NCBI GenBank assembly: GCA_019747615.1
Contig: JAIEQQ010000558.1
Coordinates: forward strand, 1-17,018
Direction of reading: 5' to 3'
DNA: 17,018 nucleotides
From: Phycisphaerales bacterium
GTDB taxonomy: Bacteria > Planctomycetota > Phycisphaerae > Phycisphaerales > UBA1924
Part shown: piece by piece, positions 6,836 through 13,784 of the stretch
Numbering within the stretch: position 1 is the stretch's first letter
How the letters are laid out: each line of letters begins with the position of its first letter
Notes under the pieces: generated by a model
The model's database searches: none
What the model was told of the DNA's origin: nothing
What the model saw: only the letters and a program-made list of their open reading frames with translations
Made by a program: the position numbers and the translations under genes

Positions 6836-7483
6836 TTACGGTGCCGGCGGCGGCTTCCACATCAACTCGAGCGTCGCGTCATAGTCTTCGAATGAACGCT
6901 CGTCGCCGCCTTGTCTGAACGCGGCGATCTCCACCGCAATCCACCGGGGCTCTGGATCAACGCCGGCGATGTGCTCAACGCCTTCGAGTCTCCATCGCTC
7001 TCGCGCCGTGAGGCCGGGTCGATTCAAATCGCAGACCGCGTACCCGGACTGAATGAGGAACTCGCTGAGCGGGCACTGGAAGTACCGGCCAGCGGACCTC
7101 TGCCAAGGGATGCCGTTGTGGTTGCGCGTGCCGCACGGGTTGTAGTATTTCGGCTCAGCGAGGAGGAACGCCGACCCATCGCCGAGGTCGCGAATCAGCA
7201 CGACGCCTTGGGCGCACATGACACGGAGCGCGGTGTCGAACTCGTCCGGTGACACGTTCTTGGCCCGTTGGACTCCAGCGGGCCGAAAAACGCGGCCGTC
7301 GCGCAGCGTGATCTTCCCCTCGTGAACCGAGATCACCGAAACGGGATCAACCAATGGATTTTCGCGATACCAGATGTCGGTGACAAGAAAATTATTTGCC
7401 CCAAGTACGATCAGCATCGTCACGGCAGCGACCACCATGAGCGAGACAGTCATCAGCACAAATGCTCGTAACCCCGCCTTCAT
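6836..7483 (-). CDS. Membrane-tethered protein with degenerate SNase-like domain
   Basis: Unrecognised 215-residue protein. The frame is open further upstream, but ATG at 7483 is preferred because a membrane helix follows at once (residues about 8-30, AFVLMTVSLMVVAAVTMLIV) and the upstream translation looks non-coding. The outer part (about 50-180) has a strand pattern like staphylococcal-nuclease folds: SVHEGKITLRDGRVFRPAGV resembles the DGD...DGxxxRLxGID opening, and LSEFLIQSGYAVCDLNR resembles the LNxxLIxxGYA segment. The acidic and arginine catalytic residues of active nucleases are mostly absent, so if the fold is right it is probably not a nuclease. Three cysteines lie in the outer part (MCAQG, NPCGT, FQCPL) and one in VCDL. 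It follows two other leftward genes after a 191-bp gap. Fold call is inference. Confidence 0.68.
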   Translation of the reverse strand: MKAGLRAFVLMTVSLMVVAAVTMLIVLGANNFLVTDIWYRENPLVDPVSVISVHEGKITLRDGRVFRPAGVQRAKNVSPDEFDTALRVMCAQGVVLIRDLGDGSAFLLAEPKYYNPCGTRNHNGIPWQRSAGRYFQCPLSEFLIQSGYAVCDLNRPGLTARERWRLEGVEHIAGVDPEPRWIAVEIAAFRQGGDERSFEDYDATLELMWKPPPAP

Positions 7484-7674
7484 TTCAATGAACTCTAGGA
7501 GCCATGGCGTGGGCCGAACCACGTCGCGTTGAGCGAGCGATCCACCACCGCCGCATCGGATCATGACTCGGCGAGGGGCAAAGGCACTGGTCGGCCCTTC
7601 GGTCGTCGCGCGTGGAGACCGCGAGTCAAACCGCACCGACCCACAGAGCCGGGTCGGTGGCACGGTCACTTCGT

Positions 7675-8628
7675 TTAGGCTTCTACCCGCCTCATGATCG
7701 CATCCAACTCTGCCTGCGCCCCCGCTTGCCCTCGCTCGTAGTCCTCGGCTTCGACTTCCGTATGCGGCTGGGGGAACGCGTTCATCGCGGCGGCCGACGC
7801 GCGGCTAAAGACCTCCCGCAGTTCCTCGAGATCAGACTCGCCGGTTGCTTTGCGCTCAGCGACGAGCTGTTCGAGTCGTTCGCGATAGAGGCGGGCGAGC
7901 GCGCAGGCGCCTTGAATGTCTTGCCGCGCGTTGATGATGCAGGCCTCGGCTTCCACGTACTGGCCCGATGCGATCAGGTCGCGCGCAATCGACACTGCTG
8001 AGTCGAGCGCGGCTTCGTGCGCCGCGACGTCAAAGACCTCCGCCCCGCGCCCGCGCGGCCACTCGCCCGCCACCTGCCCCGGCATGTCCACGATCGGCAC
8101 CGGCCCGCCCGGCACGCACGGCACCGTCGGGTCTTGCGGGCGCGCGAGCTGGATCGAGAGCAGCGATTGCTCGAGCGCCGGGCCGTAGCTGCCCCAGAGC
8201 TCGGTCGGGCACATCGCCGAGGCGGTGAGCAATCGCTTGCCGTCTTCTAGGAACATCAGTCGAAATGTGAGCGGCGTGTTGTCCTGCGTCTGCGTCGCCT
8301 CCACAAGCACGCACGGGTGCAGGTGCCCCGCCGGCTCGGGCTCGCCGACGAAGCCGCTGACCAAGCCGGTGATTGCGAGTTGATAGTGGTCACAGAGGAA
8401 TCTGGCCCACTGCTCGACGGAGCCGTTCTCGTACGCGGGCCGCGCCGCGATCGTGATCACGGCCATGGCGACTTGTGATGCGACGATCGCCAGCGGAGCG
8501 GACTTGGTGGCGTCGTCAAAGTCCACGTCCGCGCGCTCAAACGGCGGCTCCGCGAAGCCGTCGGGCACCTGCATCGTGAACTCAAGGTCCGCCAGGAGCG
8601 CGGGGAAGCGTTGTACATGCGTGCTCAT
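7675..8628 (-). CDS. Uncharacterised soluble protein, alpha/beta N-terminal half and helical C-terminal half
   Basis: Protein of 317 residues with no family I can name firmly. No signal peptide and no membrane helix. Residues about 8-165 alternate strands and helices (FTMQVPDGF; LTFRLMFLEDGKRLLTASAMC; SYGPALEQSLLSIQL). This resembles the small DcrB/PsbP/Mog1-type fold, in which a final helix ends in a conserved …SLxSI… stretch; that is inference. A Pro/Gly-rich hinge (about 168-195) leads to a helical half (about 200-317) with VAAHEAALDSAVSIARDL and repeated Glu/Arg/Ala, likely coiled or TPR-like. Start ATG at 8628, with a weak GGGA 9 bases upstream; the frame is open to 8709 but overlaps the upstream gene's end. 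It starts 13 bp after that gene's stop, so the two are probably co-transcribed. Confidence 0.75.
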   Translation of the reverse strand: MSTHVQRFPALLADLEFTMQVPDGFAEPPFERADVDFDDATKSAPLAIVASQVAMAVITIAARPAYENGSVEQWARFLCDHYQLAITGLVSGFVGEPEPAGHLHPCVLVEATQTQDNTPLTFRLMFLEDGKRLLTASAMCPTELWGSYGPALEQSLLSIQLARPQDPTVPCVPGGPVPIVDMPGQVAGEWPRGRGAEVFDVAAHEAALDSAVSIARDLIASGQYVEAEACIINARQDIQGACALARLYRERLEQLVAERKATGESDLEELREVFSRASAAAMNAFPQPHTEVEAEDYERGQAGAQAELDAIMRRVEA

Positions 8629-8641
8629 CGTGCGATCCCGT

Positions 8642-9106
8642 TCATTCCGGACTCGATCGATTGAACCAGACGATCGCCGGCGGCACGGCGTACAGCGCCA
8701 CGCCGACAAGGCTCATCCATCCCATCTGCATGATCGTCACCCAGCCGCTGCCGCCGTCAGGCCGGGTCCATTTGATCGCGCCGTAGATCGGCATCAGCGC
8801 GACGACCGCGATGAGCGCCGCCGGCGGCACCATCAACCAGAACGACCACGCCCACCACGCACGCCCGACGGCCCAAGGCGCAAGCAGGTAGCCAACGTGC
8901 GCCGCGAGGACGACCGCGAATGTCAGGGCGAAATTGCGCCACGGCTGGTCATTCTCCGCGCGGTTCCCCGCGATCATGATCACGCCCATGACCAGTGCAA
9001 CAAGCACCGCCCACGCGACGGCGAGCCACAGCCCGGCCCGCGCGACGGCCGAGACGTTCGATACCGCGATCGTGATCTGCGTGGCTCCATCGACGGTCGG
9101 CGTCAT
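8642..9106 (-). CDS. Four-helix membrane protein, function unknown
   Basis: Protein of 154 residues, almost entirely hydrophobic helices at about 23-46, 58-80, 84-108 and 126-147. They are joined by short loops rich in Trp, Arg and Pro (AENDQPWRN, KWTRPDGGSGW). The N-terminus is a short polar tail (MTPTVDGATQ). There is no conserved charged residue within the helices to suggest transport chemistry, and no family is recognised. Start ATG at 9106 has GGAG eight bases upstream; an upstream in-frame codon (9160) would add a basic, Pro-rich stretch without ribosome site. First gene of a leftward trio with the 7675-8628 gene 13 bp downstream, so their products may act together at the membrane. Confidence 0.78.
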   Translation of the reverse strand: MTPTVDGATQITIAVSNVSAVARAGLWLAVAWAVLVALVMGVIMIAGNRAENDQPWRNFALTFAVVLAAHVGYLLAPWAVGRAWWAWSFWLMVPPAALIAVVALMPIYGAIKWTRPDGGSGWVTIMQMGWMSLVGVALYAVPPAIVWFNRSSPE

Positions 9107-9557
9107 GCAAGAGGCTCCGGGGGCGGGGGGCGAGGGGATCGCGCGAAACCCACGCCTCAATCACGCGGTGGAGGGGGCGGAGCCTTGGTTGGGAGGGGAA
9201 TTGGGATTGGAAGGCCGGGACGGGCGGTGTTGGTGTCGGAGGGGGGGCGGTGACAGGCCGCGGGCGTGGCGCTGATCGGCCCGGCGTTCAATGTTCGTGG
9301 ATAGGCGCGAGCCGGATCAGCCCACGGGGAGCAATCAGTGCCACGCCCCCGTCAACGACTGAACGGGATACGAACTGCCACTTCCAAGATCCCAAGAACA
9401 CGGGACTGTGCTGCAGCGTGTAATAATGTGGGTATGCCCATGAATCCCCTAGGAAGAACAAACGTTGATCAACATCCTAAGGCGGAGAGGAGTACGCATA
9501 GTTTTGCACAACGATGCTTCGCTTGCACGCTCGATCTCGCACAGTTAGATTCAATTC
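9107..9557. other. Gene-free divergent region: G-rich block, then AT-richer block
   Basis: No convincing gene. Bases 9119-9250 are strongly G-rich on the plus strand, with many runs of three to seven G. From about 9420 the composition changes to AT-richer DNA that continues into the next gene. Small landmarks are the palindrome GTTGATCAAC (9464-9473), TAATAAT at 9421-9427, and a possible promoter just before 9558. A short open frame across 9338-9631 has no protein-like content. Confidence 0.6.
9523..9551 (+). promoter_or_regulatory. Candidate promoter, TTGCAC-17-TAGATT, ending six bases before the ATG
   Basis: TTGCAC (9523-9528) and TAGATT (9546-9551) are 17 bp apart. Transcription would begin at or next to the ATG at 9558, giving a leaderless message. 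This agrees with the lack of any Shine-Dalgarno there. The -35 match is poor (three of six), while the -10 fits TANNNT. Confidence 0.38.
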
Positions 9558-10763
9558 ATGAATACTCCATTCAACCCGCTAGGCTTTGCCATACCACGCC
9601 ACGCCACTGCTGCGACTGCACTCAGTCGTAGCTTGATTGCTGCGGCTCTAGCTGCGGTCTTCGGGCCAGCAGTCGCCTTGGGTCAAGGGCGGTGGGACAT
9701 GCCGACCTGGTCGAACTGGGCCCATTCACGTTGCGTCGCGGTCGACACTGCGGTGATGATGCCATGCGGCAACTTCAATCAGTTTCTGGTGACTGAGCAA
9801 GCGGTTAGCGGCGTCTCACAAAAGTGCTGTGGTGACTTGTCTGTGACTTCTGGCGTGGACTTGTCGGCGGGCGGTTCGGTTCAGTTTGGTCTTTGCGGAG
9901 CGCTTTTCTCGGTTGACGGTGAATGGCGGCAGACGGCGTCGGTGACGACCACTTTCACCGGCGCAAATCCATGCGGGTGCGTGCAAGTCTTCGTGCAGAG
10001 GGACTGGCGCGTTCAACGGATACTGACCGCTTACACTCGCTGTTATCCGAACGGTCGGCGCGAGGAATGGCAGGAGATGAAGACAGTCGCAGACGCCCTT
10101 CCCCTTGGCGCTCGTCTTGTCCCGTACTATTTCACGCGTGTTCCCAGCCCATGCAACTGCGGATCCGACGGCAGGCCGTTAACGCCCGGAGCGGCACCGT
10201 CAACCGGCTGGAACCCCGCGCTACCACACGGCTTTCCGACGGTGCAGCCGAACAACCGTCCGGTACCGGAGGCTGTGCCGTGGGATGTTGACGTTCACGG
10301 ACCGTTGCGTTCCAGCACTGATGTCTATCCGGACGGCCGCGACAAACAGCTCACGATTGACATGACGGCGTGGGGCGTCGCAAGGGGTATCGACTCACCG
10401 CTTGCTCTGACGCTCTTCGAGTGTGCCGAAGTGTACCGTTCGATCAACGAAGCGAGGCAAAGCCCCCACCTTTGCGGCGACAAGACGGCTGTTCGCGTTG
10501 TCATCAACCGAGGTGTTGAGTTCGTTGGCTCGCTTGGCAAGCTTTCGAGTTCTTTGATTGCTTATGCGAACACGCTCGTGAATTCGCCGACCTATGGCGA
10601 CTTCAACGGCGATGAATCACGAGACGAGGCTGACTTGACCCTCTTGTACGCTCACGTCAACGTTGACGAGCCGCCCGCAGACTCGCGAAGGTTTGACGTG
10701 AACGGCGACGGTGCTGTTGATGAGCTTGATGTTCAAAAGTGGATCGAACTTGTGCTCGGTTGA
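9558..10763 (+). CDS. Secreted Cys-rich protein with C-terminal dockerin-like calcium loops
   Basis: Exported protein of 401 residues. A long signal peptide (about 1-42) has its core LIAAALAAVFGPAVA and likely cleavage near ALG/QG. The mature body (43-340) is not recognised but has about a dozen cysteines, several paired closely (KCC, PCGC, PCNC), suggesting disulfides or metal binding. The end carries two EF-hand-like loops of dockerin type: DFNGDESRDEAD (348-359) and DVNGDGAVDELD (380-391), each with D/N at 1, 3, 5, 9 and 12 and a following helix. Planctomycetes use such dockerin-type ends on many exported proteins, with no cellulosome known. No Shine-Dalgarno precedes the ATG; a TAGATT ends six bases before it. 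Base composition is lower in GC than the rest of the window (29 of 60 in row 10501-10560 by my count). The next gene starts six bases after the stop. Confidence 0.85.
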   Translation: MNTPFNPLGFAIPRHATAATALSRSLIAAALAAVFGPAVALGQGRWDMPTWSNWAHSRCVAVDTAVMMPCGNFNQFLVTEQAVSGVSQKCCGDLSVTSGVDLSAGGSVQFGLCGALFSVDGEWRQTASVTTTFTGANPCGCVQVFVQRDWRVQRILTAYTRCYPNGRREEWQEMKTVADALPLGARLVPYYFTRVPSPCNCGSDGRPLTPGAAPSTGWNPALPHGFPTVQPNNRPVPEAVPWDVDVHGPLRSSTDVYPDGRDKQLTIDMTAWGVARGIDSPLALTLFECAEVYRSINEARQSPHLCGDKTAVRVVINRGVEFVGSLGKLSSSLIAYANTLVNSPTYGDFNGDESRDEADLTLLYAHVNVDEPPADSRRFDVNGDGAVDELDVQKWIELVLG

Positions 10764-10769
10764 CCTCAG

Positions 10770-11447
10770 ATGGATAGTACCGACTTCCAGAGAATCTGGC
10801 GAGCTGTCGCGACGAGACTTGGTTTCTCCTGCATCGTGGCAGTCACCGCGACGATTTTCATGGCCGGCCACTGCCTAGCGGTCGTTAGCGATCGATACAG
10901 CGTCAGTGGAACGCGCTTCCGAACCGCTCTGCACTTTGCTGAGAAAGCACCGGCCCCGGTGCAGGTCGAGCAAGCGAACAAACTGCTCTCTGGCCCGGCG
11001 CGAGGCCTACTGCGCGGTCTTGGATTCCTTCGTGGTGACCAACTGGATTCCATCGGCGTACTCGTGGTGCTTCGCTCACATGTTCTGGAAGTGCCCGGCG
11101 TGACCGACGAAGAGATTCGGGTCGTTGCGGATCAGCTTGCGAGTGCGAATCCCGACCCGCGACATTTATCACAAGCTCTTCAGAGATCAGGAACCTACTG
11201 GACGATCGACTGGTCCCCTGGTGCATGGCGTGGCGTGGTCTTCTTGATCGCGCTGTACTCTCTTATAGCCGCAGCGATCTGGGGGCCAATCTTTCTGGCA
11301 GTTCGCGGCATTCGAACCCGACGGCGACGGCGCCGCGTCCTCGCCGGCCAATGCCTGGCGTGCGGTTACCCCCGCAGCGATGCTCCTAAGTGCCCCGAGT
11401 GCGGCGAACTCATCGACGAAACGTTGCGGGAGCAACGCTCTGAGTGA
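10770..11447 (+). CDS. Two-helix membrane protein with C-terminal zinc ribbon
   Basis: Protein of 225 residues. Helix 1 lies at about 16-40, helix 2 at about 155-178. Between them is a roughly 110-residue loop, likely outside the membrane, without a known domain. After helix 2 comes a very basic stretch (six Arg, 184-189), then a cytoplasmic four-cysteine zinc ribbon: C195-LA-C198-GY and C208-PE-C211-GE. This CxxCGY…CPECG end is a hallmark of many planctomycete membrane proteins, where the usual text is CxxCGYDLRG; here the DLRG is replaced by PRSD. The ATG lies six bases after the stop of the dockerin-type gene and has no Shine-Dalgarno of its own, so translational coupling and a shared role are likely. 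Function unknown. Confidence 0.83.
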   Translation: MDSTDFQRIWRAVATRLGFSCIVAVTATIFMAGHCLAVVSDRYSVSGTRFRTALHFAEKAPAPVQVEQANKLLSGPARGLLRGLGFLRGDQLDSIGVLVVLRSHVLEVPGVTDEEIRVVADQLASANPDPRHLSQALQRSGTYWTIDWSPGAWRGVVFLIALYSLIAAAIWGPIFLAVRGIRTRRRRRRVLAGQCLACGYPRSDAPKCPECGELIDETLREQRSE

Positions 11448-11582
11448 CCTCGAGCGCCCCATCCTCCCCTCGATCTCCGGCCCGCACCTCCGCCCGCCCC
11501 GCGCGGACCGCCATCGGCCTGCCCGCGTGGGCTGAAGTCCGTCCACGGCCGCAGCAGCACCCACGCCCCGCCATCCCCCTCC

Positions 11583-11588
11583 TACCCT
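11583..11588 (+). promoter_or_regulatory. -10-like TACCCT six bases before the serS start codon
   Basis: TACCCT, six bases, then ATG at 11595. No Shine-Dalgarno is present in the C-rich stretch upstream and no -35 is recognisable. Called because the same geometry occurs at the dockerin-type gene and the acetyltransferase gene. Confidence 0.38.
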
Positions 11589-11594
11589 CCGCCC

Positions 11595-13082
11595 ATGATC
11601 GACCTCAAGCAACTCCGTGAGCATCCGCAGCGTTTCAAGGATGGGGCCGCCAAGAAGAACATGGAGGTCCAGATTGACCGGCTGCTTCGGCTGGACGAGG
11701 AACGCCGCGCGGCTCTGACACAGCTTGAAAACAAGCGATCCGAACGCGGCAAGATTGACAAGGAGCTCGGCCCGCAGATGGGCAAGCTCCAGGCCGAGCT
11801 CAAGAAGGCCGAGGCCGCCGGCGGCGGGGAGGCCGCGGCCAAGCAGGTGATCCAGCAGCAGCTCGACGCACTGCGCGCCAAGCCCGCGGCGCTCAAGGAA
11901 GAAATCGCCCAGCTCGAAGGCGTCGTCGCGCGGCTTGAGCCCGAGGTCAACTCGATCCTCCTGACGATCCCCCTTCCGCCCGATGCGGACGTGCCCGTGG
12001 GCACCGGCAGCGACGACAATGTCGAGGTCTCGCGCTGGTCGCCGCCCGCGGCACCCGGTGGCGGCTCGGCCTCGATCACTGCCGGCTTCGATCTCTCCAA
12101 GCCCTTCGCATCGCAGCGAGGCTTCAAGCCCAAGAGCCACATTCAGCTCTGCAAAGACCTGAACCTCGTCGACTTCCCGCGCGGCGTGAAGATCGCTGGC
12201 ACGCGCTCGTACGTTCTCACCGGCATGGGCTTCCTGCTGCATCAAGCCGTGACGCGCTACGCGTTTGACTACATGGTGCATCAGCACGGCTTCGTGCCGA
12301 TGAGCGTCCCTGTGCTGGTGCGAGAGGAAGCCATGATCGGCACCGGTTTCTTCCCGGCAGGGCGTGAGCAGGCGTATCACATCGCCGAGTCTCAGCGTCA
12401 GAACGCCGACGCGACGAACCACGCCGAGGCTTCAACCGCCAACGACCTGTTCCTGACGGGCACCGGCGAGGTCGGGCTGATGGCGCTGCACATGGATGAG
12501 ATCATCGATGAGGCGAAGCTGCCGCTGAAGTATGTGACGGTGTCGCCGTGCTTCCGGCGCGAGGCGGGCGCCGCGGGGAAGGACACTGCGGGGCTCTATC
12601 GCGTCCACATGTTTGACAAGGTGGAGCAGGTGGTGATTTGCAAGGCGGACGAAGCAGAGAGCCGCGCGTGGCACAAGAAGATGATCGGGTACGTCGAAGG
12701 GCTGCTCCAGAGCCTGAAGCTGCCGTATCGGTTGCTGCAGTGCTGCACGGGTGATCTGGGCGTGAAGAACGCGGACATGATCGATATCGAGTGCTGGATG
12801 CCCGGCCGCGGCGAGCTGAGCGATGACGGCACGACCGCCGGCGACTTCGGCGAGACGCATAGCGCCAGCCGTCTGTACGACTACCAGTGCCGCCGGTTGA
12901 ACCTCCGCTACAAGTCCACCGAGCACAAGGGCACGACGTTCTGCCATTCGCTGAACAACACCGTCGCTGCGTCGCCCCGCCTGATGATCCCGATCCTGGA
13001 GATGTATCAGCAGGCCGATGGCAGCGTGGTGATCCCCGAGGTCCTGCGGCCGTACATGGGCGGGGCTGAGAAGATCGGTTGA
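11595..13082 (+). CDS. serS: Serine--tRNA ligase
   Basis: Charges tRNA-Ser with serine. It is a class II aminoacyl-tRNA synthetase, usually a cytoplasmic dimer. At 495 residues it is longer than the usual 420-430. Residues 1-118 form the tRNA-binding antiparallel coiled-coil arm, enlarged by an Ala/Gly-rich tip (72-85). The catalytic core starts near 165. It includes LTGTGEV (287-293, in place of the common PTAEV serine-binding stretch), motif 2 CFRREAG (319-325) with RVHMFDKVEQ, and motif 3 LNNTVAASPR (453-462) leading to QQADGSVVIPEVLRPYMGG. Some of the extra length is a spacer at 262-280 and another at 405-418. GETHSAS (419-425) stands where many SerRS have REISSCSN. ATG at 11595 starts with the typical MIDLKQLREHP. 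No Shine-Dalgarno; TACCCT ends six bases upstream. Confidence 0.97.
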   Translation: MIDLKQLREHPQRFKDGAAKKNMEVQIDRLLRLDEERRAALTQLENKRSERGKIDKELGPQMGKLQAELKKAEAAGGGEAAAKQVIQQQLDALRAKPAALKEEIAQLEGVVARLEPEVNSILLTIPLPPDADVPVGTGSDDNVEVSRWSPPAAPGGGSASITAGFDLSKPFASQRGFKPKSHIQLCKDLNLVDFPRGVKIAGTRSYVLTGMGFLLHQAVTRYAFDYMVHQHGFVPMSVPVLVREEAMIGTGFFPAGREQAYHIAESQRQNADATNHAEASTANDLFLTGTGEVGLMALHMDEIIDEAKLPLKYVTVSPCFRREAGAAGKDTAGLYRVHMFDKVEQVVICKADEAESRAWHKKMIGYVEGLLQSLKLPYRLLQCCTGDLGVKNADMIDIECWMPGRGELSDDGTTAGDFGETHSASRLYDYQCRRLNLRYKSTEHKGTTFCHSLNNTVAASPRLMIPILEMYQQADGSVVIPEVLRPYMGGAEKIG

Positions 13083-13102
13083 GCGGTCTGGCAAGGCTGA
13101 GA

Positions 13103-13147
13103 GGTTTGGTGCGACTGTGCCGGCGGTGAGGCCTAGGTCACCAAACC
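13103..13147 (+). other. Inverted repeat downstream of serS
   Basis: GGTTTGGTG (13103-13111) pairs perfectly over 9 bp with CACCAAACC (13139-13147), enclosing 27 bases. A smaller CCGG-ATTGT-CCGG (13146-13158) overlaps its right end. No T-run follows, so an intrinsic terminator is doubtful. A processing stem, a Rho-related structure or an operator upstream of the pseudopilin are all possible. Confidence 0.45.
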
Positions 13148-13232
13148 GGATTGTCCGGCGCGAGGCCTTCGCTCAGTGCACGCATTGACGCGGGAAGCAG
13201 AGAAGCCTGCCGCAGAGGTCGATGAATCCCGC

Positions 13233-13727
13233 ATGATCCCCTCGCGGCGAGCATTCACGCTGATCGAGTTGATCGCGGTGATCGTTGTGCTCGCGATTCT
13301 TGCGGGCGTGGCGGTGCCGCGGTTCTTTGATACGTCAACGCGCGCCCGCGCCGCGTCGATCGCGTCGTCGTTCAAGGTGATCGCGCGATCGGTGATCGCC
13401 TACCACCGCGACAACGGCGCGTGGCCGGCGGACGTGAACCCGTCGATCTGCCCGCCGGAGATTCGGGCGTATATGGAGCCGGACATCTGGCTGAAGCCGA
13501 CAGCGGTCAACATGGATCTGGACTTTGAGAACTGGGATTCGGCGCAGTGGGAGCAGCCGACGCCGGCAGTCGGCATCAGTCTGCGGAGCTGGACGACGCC
13601 AACGCCCACATCGGACCACGCCAGCGTGATGCTGCTGGTGGATCAGCAGATGGACGACGGCAACCTCTCGACGGGGCGGCTGCAGCGTCGCACCTACGGC
13701 TACTTCATGCTCATCGCCAACAAGTGA
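13233..13727 (+). CDS. Small type II secretion/type IV-like pseudopilin
   Basis: Pseudopilin of 164 residues. The leader MIPSRRA is cut before FTLIELIAVIVVLAILAG (F8 would be +1, Glu at +5), followed by a membrane helix to about residue 31 and VAVPRFFD, typical of GspG/PilE-like proteins. The soluble domain (about 40-164) has AYHRDNGAWPADV, which resembles the YxxDxGxYP block of GspG-like pseudopilins. As in the larger pseudopilin at 3999-4904, Ala precedes the cut. The start is uncertain: ATG at 13233 gives a normal short leader but no Shine-Dalgarno, while GTG at 13176 has GAGG ten bases upstream but would make an unusually long 26-residue leader. No secretion machinery genes are adjacent. 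It lies between serS and an acetyltransferase gene on the same strand. Confidence 0.88.
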   Translation: MIPSRRAFTLIELIAVIVVLAILAGVAVPRFFDTSTRARAASIASSFKVIARSVIAYHRDNGAWPADVNPSICPPEIRAYMEPDIWLKPTAVNMDLDFENWDSAQWEQPTPAVGISLRSWTTPTPTSDHASVMLLVDQQMDDGNLSTGRLQRRTYGYFMLIANK

Positions 13728-13772
13728 CGCGGCTGGCTCAACAAGTCCGCAGGCGGTCCGCCCGCGCCACTC

Positions 13773-13778
13773 TACGCT
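13773..13778 (+). promoter_or_regulatory. -10-like TACGCT six bases before the acetyltransferase start
   Basis: TACGCT, six bases, then ATG at 13785, in a 57-bp gap with no Shine-Dalgarno. Same spacing as upstream of serS and of the dockerin-type gene. No -35 recognised. Confidence 0.38.
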
Positions 13779-13784
13779 GGTCGC

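Noticed and set aside
8453..9253. 266-codon plus-strand open frame over the leftward trio
   Set aside because: Translation is dominated by Arg, Asp, His and Gly repeats, typical of antisense GC-rich DNA; the minus strand gives four clean membrane helices.
9338..9631. 97-codon open frame overlapping the start of the dockerin-type gene
   Set aside because: No ribosome site, no recognisable content, and overlaps a well-supported signal peptide in another frame.
11187..12422. 411-codon leftward open frame across the end of the zinc-ribbon gene and serS
   Set aside because: Lies antisense to serS motifs and spans a gene boundary; low-complexity Arg/Gly/Leu translation.
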